A stretch of 29,535 nucleotides of DNA from an uncultured Eubacteriales bacterium (lineage in GTDB: Bacteria > Bacillota > Clostridia > Oscillospirales > Acutalibacteraceae): assembly GCA_900316925.1 (NCBI GenBank), contig ONEU01000132.1, positions 1 to 29,535 of the forward strand. The letters run 5' to 3'. Below are positions 16,353 through 24,900 of this stretch, one piece after another (the stretch's first letter is position 1; each line of letters begins with the position of its first letter). The translations under genes and the position numbers were made by a program. The notes under the pieces are model-generated. The model was not told the DNA's origin and ran no database searches. It worked only from the letters and a program-made list of their open reading frames with translations.

Positions 16353-16396
16353 ACAGCACCTCTCCCTCCATTGATTTTCAGGTGTATTTTTTCCCC

Positions 16397-16425
16397 ATTA
16401 TAACACACCCTTCTCCAAAAATCAA
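16397..16425 (-). promoter_or_regulatory. Sigma-A promoter of the deaminase gene
   Basis: On the minus strand, TTGATT (16420-16425) and TATAAT (16397-16402) are separated by 17 bp, about 37 bp before the likely start of a short leader. No purine riboswitch is seen in it. Confidence 0.75.
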
Positions 16426-16451
16426 TTCCGGTGCGCAGAGCCTGCGGAAAT

Positions 16452-16481
16452 CAGTTTTAACCAGTTTTAACCAGTTTTAAC
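16452..16481. repeat. Three perfect 10-bp tandem repeats
   Basis: CAGTTTTAAC occurs three times head to tail with no mismatch, plus a partial CAGTTA echo ten bases on. It lies in the intergenic region between the deaminase and HD-GYP genes. The length near one helical turn would place a protein on one face of DNA, but no regulator is known to bind it. Confidence 0.85.
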
Positions 16482-16493
16482 CTGCCAGTTACC

Positions 16494-16542
16494 GGGGAAA
16501 ACCTTTTTCTGGCAAGAAAAAAGGGTTTCCCCGAACCCCTTT
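16494..16542. repeat. Nested, mutually exclusive hairpins
   Basis: One hairpin pairs 16494-16508 with 16518-16532 (14 of 15 positions, 9-nt loop). A second pairs 16520-16527 with 16534-16542 (one bulge) and, read on the minus strand, ends in a T-run like a terminator. The two cannot form together. The layout resembles a small interspersed palindromic element or an attenuator for a minus-strand transcript. An 80-codon minus ORF (16467-16709) crosses it but is not convincing. Confidence 0.6.
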
Positions 16543-16952
16543 CCAAAAATCGCTGAGAGATAAACCTTGCCACAATCGATAAGCACTGACTTCTCATCGT
16601 TGTTGACGATAAATTTGCATGGACTTTCAGGGAAGGATTGTTTAAAATTGATTTCCGTTGGTAACATGGGACCGGCAGCTTGCCGGCACACCTTGACAGG
16701 ACGCTTCATGGATGTTTTTTCAAGATTTTCAAGTTCCGTTTTCTATCAGAGTACCTGTGCCTGCTTTTTAGCATTTGCCTTCCAATTAGATGAATATTTT
16801 CTTACTATCGGAACACAAAGATGAATATTGTTCAAGATATTGAATCTTATTTTGACTATAAATCATTATAATCTATCAGATATGGTGTATGATAGTTAAT
16901 ATAGTGTGTTTTTTCTCTGTCAACACACTGTATGAAGGAGGAGTATACCATT
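16543..16952. other. Intergenic stretch without a supported gene
   Basis: About 400 bp between the palindromes and the HD-GYP gene. Short ORFs on both strands lack a ribosome binding site and family resemblance. A small CCGGCA/TGCCGG hairpin lies at about 16672-16686. The last 100 bp are AT-rich with TTGACT and TATAAT-like words but no pair at 16-18 bp spacing, so the promoter of the next gene is probably here but unresolved. Confidence 0.5.
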
Positions 16953-18793
16953 ATGGTTCTGAACCGATCTCCCAATCACAACAGTTTATTGATAAAGCTT
17001 GTGTTTTATTGTGTTTTCGGATGCAGCCTGCTCATCGGGCTTTACCTTATCCTGAGCTATCGGGTAAATACAGAAGCAAATGTTAATCATATTGCCTACA
17101 TCGACCGTTGGACGGTCATTGACAAGGATGGAAAACAGTTTGAAACAGGGCGCACCTATCAGGATGAACGTGCCTTTCACGAGGAATTTACTATCGTACC
17201 ACAATTGCCGAATGAGATCTGGCACGACAGTGTACTGTGCTTTCTGAACCGCAGCGATGTGAGCGTGTATATCAACGACGAGCTTCGCAAGGATTTCCGA
17301 CGCATGGAGGATACCGGTATCCCCGGCGGTTCCCTCAAGGAATTTTATATGACCGTTCCTCTCGCCTCTTCGGATGCCGGCGCATCCATCAGGATGGTAC
17401 GAGGTCCCACGGACTGGAACCCCACCGTTGTCCCGGAGACATTCGTCTCCTCCCATGAGGGCGTATATGATTATCTGATCGAAAAATACGGTGTATCGTT
17501 CGGCCTGTCCGTCATCCTGTTTGTGGCGTCGCTGCTCGTACTGATCATCGGCATTGTCATGCGTTTCTGGAAACACCGCACCATCGAAATGCTCTATGCT
17601 GCCCTCGGCATCCTGAATGTATCCTGCTGGCTGATTGCTGTCAACCAGCTCACACCTTTCATCACACGGGTGTATTTTGTGGACGGCATTATGGGCTTCC
17701 TGTTCAGTATGATGATGCCCTTAGCCCTGCTCATCTATATCAATTCGATTCAAAAAGGCCGCTTCCGGATGTGTCACATCACCCTGTTCCTGCTGTCGCT
17801 GGTCAACTATACCGCCTGCACCATTCTCCATTTTACCGGTATCCGTTCCCTGCAGGAATCCCTCGTTTTCAGCGACACCATTCTCGGATTGGTCGCCGTT
17901 TGCGTGAGCATCACCGTTGCGATTGATCTCAAAAAGGGTTATATCAAGGATTACCCCTATACCGCGATCGGGATACTCACGTTCCTGTTCATGTCGCTGC
18001 TTGAGATCATTATGCTCATTTTCTTTGCACAGAAGAGCAATGAGATTCCCATTCTGATTGGACTTTTGTGCCTGCTGGTACTGGTGGTGGTTCAGCAGGT
18101 GTATGATTTCCGGAGGATCCGGAGCAGTCTGGAAAAAGAGGTCAGAGACAGAACCGCAGAAAAGGAACAGATGCTCATCCACATCGTACAGACACTGGCA
18201 GGCACCATTGACGCCAAGGATACCTATACGAATGGTCATTCCAGCCGGGTAGCGGACTATTCCCGGGAGATTGCCCGCCGCTACGGCTATCAGGAAACCG
18301 AGCTCAATGACATCTACATGATGGGCTTGCTGCATGATATCGGCAAAATCGGCATTCCCGATGCGATCATCAACAAACCGGCACGACTCACGGCTGATGA
18401 GCGCAAGGTGATTATGAAGCATCCGGAGATGGGTGCAAAGATCCTGGAGAATATCAAGGAGAAGAAATCCCTTACCATGGGTGCGCATTGGCACCACGAG
18501 CGCTATGATGGATGCGGTTATCCCGATAAAATCAACGGCGACGACATCCGGAGCAGGCAAGGATCATTGCCGTAGCGGATGCCTATGACGCAATGACGAG
18601 CTACCGGAGCTATCGTGATCCCCTGACGCAGGAGAAGGTCCGGAGTGAAATCGAAAAAGGCATCGGAACGCAGTTTGATCCTCGGTTTGCCAAAATCATG
18701 CTGGAAATGATTGCCGAGGATACCGACTATCAGCTCCGTGAAAAAAAGAAAACCGACGATTCAAAGAAAGCCGACGATTCACAGGCAACCTGA
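16953..18793 (+). pseudogene. 7TM-DISM-like sensor with HD-GYP c-di-GMP phosphodiesterase domain, frameshifted
   Basis: The start at 16953 is chosen because GAAGGAGGAG stands 11 bp before it; an ATG at 16932 would put that site inside the gene. Restored, the protein is about 613 aa: one N-terminal helix (10-33), an extracytoplasmic beta domain (about 40-175), seven membrane helices (about 180-380), a short coiled linker and the HD-GYP domain. 'LLHDIGKIGIPDAI' and 'HHERYDGCGYP' carry the HD and GYP motifs. The frame breaks at 18548-18549: adding one C to GACATCCGG restores 'RIIAVADAYDAM' and the rest (the piece from 18593). As written, the product ends at 18575 and lacks the metal-binding Asp of VADAYDAM. 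HD-GYP enzymes hydrolyse c-di-GMP. Confidence 0.85.
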
Positions 18794-18812
18794 GAAATCA
18801 TCTTCATCAATG

Positions 18813-18852
18813 AAAACGCAGACAGAACCGATTTTGATTCTGCCTGCGTTTT
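18813..18852. terminator. Bidirectional terminator between the HD-GYP and AddA-like genes
   Basis: A 15-position stem (18813-18827 with 18838-18852, one mismatch) with A and T runs at its base, so it can terminate transcription from either side of this convergent junction. Confidence 0.85.
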
Positions 18853-18882
18853 CTTTTGCCATCCTGTGGTATTCTCACAAGA

Positions 18883-21800
18883 TCATGTTGTTTCCTCGAG
18901 CCAGTGTTGATCCAGATGGGTTGAGTACAACAGCTGTTCCGGCGCAAATTCTGCCTGTCCCGCAAGCAATTCCTGCATACAGCCGATGTATGCCTGCTGC
19001 TGGGGACCATACTGCTCCAGCAGCAGTGCGCCGTTCTGTGCCCAGGTATCCGACTTATAGTCGATCACCCTGGATACCTCTCCCTCCTTGCCAAAAACGA
19101 TCAGATCCGTAATGCCGCTGAAATACACCTTTTCCGGCTTCTGCTGATCGCCGTCAGAAAAGCGCTTACCGATCCTGTCAAGCATCTTCCGGGAGAAATC
19201 CGATTCTTCGGACTCCTTTAACGAATCAAACACAAAGTAAAACGGTGTTTCGGCTGCCACACGGGAGCGCACCTCCGGATCCGGAAACCGCTGCCGGAAT
19301 GCTTCTGCAAATGTTTCCAGGTCTGACAGCAGACGTTTCCGCAGCTGCTCCGCTTTATCCTGACGAATGAGCGAATAGTTCTCGAGAACAGCCTGACAGG
19401 CAGCCGCTTCCAAAGAAGGCTCCCCTTCGAGCTTGCAGTTGAGCAGATACAGTTCAAAAGCACGGTGCATGATCGTACCGTATTCCTTCCCGCAGTAGCG
19501 CTCTTCCGACTGCACAGCCGTTTCCGTCACATCCTCCGGCAGATCATTTTCCAGACGGCTGGGACTGAGACTCATCACACTCGTCCGGTTCACAGCCGTC
19601 TGGGATTTCGGCTTCAGGAGTGTGGGCATCTCCTTCACTTCATACTCCGACGCAATCTTGAACCCATTTTTCCATGTTTTCCAACAGTCATAACGAAAAT
19701 CCTTTGCCCTTGTGTCACGGACATAGTAATCTCTGACAGTCTCCTGCATTTCCTCCAGAATAAACCGCTCCTCCTGTTCTTCCGTCATAATCGGAAAATA
19801 TCTCTTTTTTGCATATTGGGAGGAGCTTTCTTTCTGGCTGATCGTCAGGTAAACCGACGGCGTTCTGAGAATACTTGTCCCATCAAGATACCGATAACAG
19901 TTTCCCTTAATCTGCATATTCTCTGCTGCCTTTTCGGTGTTTTCAAGAATGTTTTGCTTATCATTCTTCATTACATTGAAAACGATATTACCTTCCAGCC
20001 CCTTTGCCTGATGGAAATTCATCAGCCGTACACAGTTCTCATCCTCCGACATGGAAAGCTGCTTGCGAACATCCTGATTCACAAACCGCTCAAGATAGAT
20101 ATTCACCGCATCCATCCCGTGTACATCGAAAGTAAACAAGCCCTCGAAGAATTGGTACAGAACCGGCAGTTCCGAGATCAGGGAGATATCGTACACCTCA
20201 CTATCGGTGAGCCATCCCTGACAAAGCGCATGATATAAGGCCTTTTTGATGCCCTTCTCCTGATAAACGGACTCACATTCACGGATCATGGTGACGATTC
20301 CCTCCGCCTCGCTCTTCTTCACCTGATCAAACACCGACCCTTTTCTTTCGTTGAGTTTATTATCCGCTTTCATCAGTTTGTTATTCGGTGAAAAGGCAGC
20401 AACCACTCTTGCCCGGTGAAGACGATCCGGAAACGTCAGATACTGAATCAATGCACACAGTCTTTTCACTGCCCTTTTTTCCTTGAGTTCCATCAACCCG
20501 GCCACTCTCACGGGAATCGCATTCTGAGTAAAATTCTTATAGAGATCCGATATCTCCCATTTATCATCGACCAGAACGAGGAAATCCCCCCATTCCACGG
20601 GACGATCCCGATAGCACCACTGGTCATCCTGCAAAACGAGCGTCCGCAGCTTTTTCTGTTTGAAATTGAGAACCAGATCGACCACAGAACTTATTCTTTT
20701 TAACTTGATCTGCTTCACCCCCGGCAGGATCACATCCTCACCCGGACTATCGTTTATCTCTGCAACATGGGCAGGGAGCATCTTTTCCGTGGACGGAAAA
20801 CAGTTAAAGTATTGTGGGTTCCGTGTATTGTCAAAATACATCCCGTTGACATCGTCAATAATTTCCTTCTGAGAGCGGAAGTTCATCCTCAGCTCATAAT
20901 AAGCATGGTCATCGTTGTTTTCCTGAAAATATCCATCATGGATATACTGATAGAAATACACATCCGCACCGCGGAAGCGATAGATGGACTGTTTTTTGTC
21001 ACCCACAAGGAACAGGGAACCGGGACGGAGCTTTCCTTCCGTGTCACAGGCAAGTCTCTCCAGGATGCGGAGCTGAAGATAGTCCGTATCCTGAAATTCA
21101 TCCACAAAAAACACCTTGTACTTCGTTCTGAAATACTCCAATGCACTCTGATTGTCAAGCAGCTTATCCGTCAGATAAAGAATCGAATCCTGCTCCAGTT
21201 CTAACCCGGCGCGGATATCACGGAAGTCCTCATACATCTTCTTGATGAAGACCGCAATTTTATAGGCGGTATCCATACCGATGAGATGTTTGTCCGGATC
21301 CTCCTGCTTGATCTCCGGTTTCATCTTTTTCGGCGTCTCTTCGGGCAGTTCGATATTCAGCTCCGGCACGAATGCGATCTTCTCGAAGTGTCGGAACAGC
21401 ATCATGTAGGTTTGCTCTGCCATTTTTTCGTAAAGCTGCAGATACTCTTCTTTATGATCCTGGATGTATCTTCTGATAAACTGCCCCAGCAGGTCGTTTT
21501 TCTCCTTTTTGGTATATTCCCTAAAGGGCGGTGCAACGCTCAGACCGCAGTCAAAGGCACGCTGACGAAGCAGGCTGTTGCAGAAGCTGTGAATGGTGGA
21601 AATATGGATATCATCAATACGGATGTCCCGTCCGGTACTGATATTCTCACGTTTGAGATACTTTGCGATCTGTTGACGAAGATGTTCCACCGCCGCGTTG
21701 GTGAAGGTAATGACGACGACCTCGGATTCCGCCAGATCCGGATTGGCAGTCAGATGTCTGACCACCGAACTGACCAGCAGCGTTGTCTTGCCGGCACCGG

Positions 21801-21891
21801 CCCCTGCGGAGATCAGCACATTTTTGTCCGTTTCCTCAACAATTCGCCGACGGTTCTTTAGTTCTTCCTGAAGCAATTCTGTTTCATTCAT
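18883..21891 (-). CDS. addA: AddA-like UvrD-type helicase/nuclease subunit
   Basis: The protein is 1002 aa from the ATG at 21891, preferred because the ATG at 21903 directly abuts AAAGG with no spacing. Superfamily 1 helicase motifs, numbered from the upstream ATG, are: Walker A AGAGAGKTT (33-41), 'ITFTNAA' (65-71), Walker B DEFQDTD (268-274), 'QSIYRFRGAD' (305-314), 'NFRS' (341-344) and 'NFHQAKGLEG' near 640. The C-terminal PD-(D/E)XK nuclease has 'GTIMHRAFELYL', 'GITDLIVF', 'VIDYKSDTW' and 'QQQAYIGC', a complete active site. AddA unwinds and degrades double-strand ends with AddB before RecA loading. It is about 200 aa shorter than typical AddA. The AddB-like gene ends 17 bp upstream, the usual addB-addA order. 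Confidence 0.88.
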   Translation of the reverse strand: MNETELLQEELKNRRRIVEETDKNVLISAGAGAGKTTLLVSSVVRHLTANPDLAESEVVVITFTNAAVEHLRQQIAKYLKRENISTGRDIRIDDIHISTIHSFCNSLLRQRAFDCGLSVAPPFREYTKKEKNDLLGQFIRRYIQDHKEEYLQLYEKMAEQTYMMLFRHFEKIAFVPELNIELPEETPKKMKPEIKQEDPDKHLIGMDTAYKIAVFIKKMYEDFRDIRAGLELEQDSILYLTDKLLDNQSALEYFRTKYKVFFVDEFQDTDYLQLRILERLACDTEGKLRPGSLFLVGDKKQSIYRFRGADVYFYQYIHDGYFQENNDDHAYYELRMNFRSQKEIIDDVNGMYFDNTRNPQYFNCFPSTEKMLPAHVAEINDSPGEDVILPGVKQIKLKRISSVVDLVLNFKQKKLRTLVLQDDQWCYRDRPVEWGDFLVLVDDKWEISDLYKNFTQNAIPVRVAGLMELKEKRAVKRLCALIQYLTFPDRLHRARVVAAFSPNNKLMKADNKLNERKGSVFDQVKKSEAEGIVTMIRECESVYQEKGIKKALYHALCQGWLTDSEVYDISLISELPVLYQFFEGLFTFDVHGMDAVNIYLERFVNQDVRKQLSMSEDENCVRLMNFHQAKGLEGNIVFNVMKNDKQNILENTEKAAENMQIKGNCYRYLDGTSILRTPSVYLTISQKESSSQYAKKRYFPIMTEEQEERFILEEMQETVRDYYVRDTRAKDFRYDCWKTWKNGFKIASEYEVKEMPTLLKPKSQTAVNRTSVMSLSPSRLENDLPEDVTETAVQSEERYCGKEYGTIMHRAFELYLLNCKLEGEPSLEAAACQAVLENYSLIRQDKAEQLRKRLLSDLETFAEAFRQRFPDPEVRSRVAAETPFYFVFDSLKESEESDFSRKMLDRIGKRFSDGDQQKPEKVYFSGITDLIVFGKEGEVSRVIDYKSDTWAQNGALLLEQYGPQQQAYIGCMQELLAGQAEFAPEQLLYSTHLDQHWLEETT

Positions 21892-21908
21892 GTTTGTCAC
21901 CATCCTTT

Positions 21909-24900
21909 CTATTCACATTTGCAGCAAATATCCTTAAACGGACAATATGCTACTTCGTCGTTGGGATGCTCCCGATCCACTTCATCGTCATCATAACTTG
22001 TGAAATATGGATTCTCAAGATAATCCTGAAGCCGGCTTTCAACGACCTCCGGCAATACATTCAGATTCTCCCGGCTGACAAGAACCTTTGATACCTCCGA
22101 TTCATCGGCTGATTTCCGGTACCTGCAGGACATCTGTTCTTCCGGAAGATAGCGGAACACCTCCTTTGCATCATCAAAGGGAAATACATATTCAAACCCG
22201 TCTATCACAAACTTGTCCTCCGACAAGCCCCATCGGTTCAAAAGATCCGCAGCAAGTCCCTTCTTGCAGACATAATGCTGAACAAGAAGTGTATGGTTTT
22301 TTCGGAAGCGTTCAAATTCTCCTGTTTTATACGACACCATACGGAAATGATACACACCGTTTTCATCCACCCTTCTGTCAACTCTGTCGATCAGACCGCT
22401 GTTATAGGAAAGATGAAGTGTGTCGATCCTATCCGTACACCGGTACTTACTGCGCTCGAAGTTCCATCGGTACCCGACAGCACAGGGAACAAATCCATCC
22501 TTCTGATCACTCAGGTGATTCAGGTACCGTTTGATCTTTTCAAAATATAATGCAAGCTCCCGGTCACGGTAATAGGAAATATTAACCGGATAGATTTCAT
22601 ATTCTTTCTTCACCTTTTCACAGACTTCCCGGAACCGTTCCTGGTCAAAGGAGGACAGATCCGCCTCCGCTTCCGGAAGATGACCGGGATTATTCATCAG
22701 AGAGCCTATGTACAATTCCACCACCCGATTGAAGAAAGCACTCTTCATCAACGGCATGAACCAGGTTTTTACCTCATCATCCTCCTTCGGCTCCTCCTCC
22801 AGACCGAATAGATTGACCAATGCAAACTTTTTCGGACAGTTCAGCAGCGTATTGAAACCGGAGGCATTCACCGTCAACTCATCGGGCTGTTCCTGTAGGG
22901 GCTCCGTCTGTTCGTTGGCGAACAGCTGCTCATCAACATAGAATAACAGCGGTTTCGTAATGAGCTTCTCCTCTGCCCGGTTCGCAGCGTCAACCCGCTC
23001 AAACAGGAAGTCATCACTCTTCAGATCCAGGCTGTTGTAACACTCAATGCTCTCACCTGCTGTATATTTATCAAATACGGATGCGGGCGTCCGTACGCTC
23101 AGCTTTACCTGGTCATAATAGGGATAGCTCAATATGAGACTGTCCTCCTCCCGCAGGTTCTCCACAAAGTAATCCACCGACTCAAAGATCAGTTCATTCT
23201 TCGATTTGCCCATATACCATCTGGCAAGGGTATCGTTTTCCAGCAGCTGCTGGATCGCCTGGTCGGTCATAAACGGCGACTCATCATTCTTCTCCAGCAG
23301 CAGGTCATGGGACAGTCCTGCAAGATAATTCACCGGCCGGATGGGAAGCTGCTTCTGTTTTTTGAATGCGAATGCCGCAACCGCATCCGCAGAGTATGTT
23401 TTATTGATTCTCACCGACTTGATGGCGGTTGTGAACACATCATACATCTCATCAAATTGATAGGCTGTATCATCATACGCCCACTGCATTTTCAGCGACT
23501 CTATGATCTCCATCATCTCCACATCAATCAGTCCGTATTTCTGAACGAAGGCAGTGATACGTTCAAACGTATCCGACAGCAAAAAGCTCTCCTGATTAAA
23601 CAGAGCCACCAGATCGCCGACAAGTTCAATGGCTGCCCCCCGCACCGTCAGACTGAAATAGGGATTCTCTTCCTTTGTCACCTCATGTCCGGCTAATGCG
23701 GCGAAGTTTTCTCTGCCGTAAAGATAGCCGATACGACGGAAATACCGCAGTACCGCAAAAGCAGCATTCCTGCCTTCCCCTTCCTCAATACCGGGAACGT
23801 CGATGCAGAAGATATCATTCAGCAGGATCCTTTCAAAATACGGCATGATACAGTTATTCTTCCACCAGTCGAGCAGCGCCAGTACCAGCATCATCCCTTT
23901 GTGCTCCGCTGCCGACATCCCGCCCACAATGCACACGGGAATGTGGTATTCATCAAAGACCGTCCTGATGATATCCTCATAGGCGGATGAAGAATAATAC
24001 AGCGCCACTTCTCCCGGCACAGATTGCTCCTTCAGAATCTTTTCTGCGATAAATCGGATCTCATCCGTCATGCTGTAGGCTTTGAAACCCGGATAACGCG
24101 CCTTGCTTCCACCGGTCCGCGGGTCAATGACAGGGATGGTCTTCCCCAAGGACGCCATCAATCGGTGCTCCGCGTTTTTGGGGACATAATCATTCAGCAA
24201 TGCATACTCCGCCAGAGAGGCAACCGTCTTCCCCTGATGCTCCGACAGATAATCCGCCGCCTCAGACAGCAGGCGGGCACGGTCATATAATCCATGCTCC
24301 CTGAGAAAACGATCGTATTCGAGGGCATATTGACTGATGGAAATGGCCTGGTTCACCCCGCTCAGGTTTTCGGTTTTCCGGGGGTCGATCTCATTCATCC
24401 GCAGCATCTGGATCATACGGTACAGTTCCTTTGCCGTCCGGACAGTAGCACCGGACGGTTCCTGATTCTTCCGGAGCAGATATAAAACGATCCCCACGGC
24501 AACAGCATCGGAGATCGGCTGAATACAGATATCCCATACCTTCTCCCTGGCGTACTTTTCCGCGGCTGCCGACAGAGCAACGGAACTTGCCGTTTCACAA
24601 TTCACGCCGGCAATACCGCCATGAGAACAGGCTTCCCGGAAAAACAGGTTCCTGCCGTTTACCGAATTGCCGGCCAGCAGGACCTTCCCTGATGTCATAT
24701 AGGATCGCAGCGCATCCTGCCTGTACCAGTCATCGAAGGTAATCTCCTTCCGCCGGAAATCCGGACTGCTTTCACGATACGTTTGCAGAGCTTCCCCCTC
24801 GGGCACTTCCGTTTCCTGAAGATCAGAAGCACCGGGCAGCGGTTCTTCCGCGGGGGATGGGGCAGCCCCTTCCGATGCCTCCAGCAGCAGCACCGGCCGA

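Noticed and set aside
16467..16709. Minus-strand ORF of 80 codons
   Set aside because: It crosses both hairpins, has no clear ribosome binding site and shows no family pattern; it is better explained as chance reading of a structured intergenic element.
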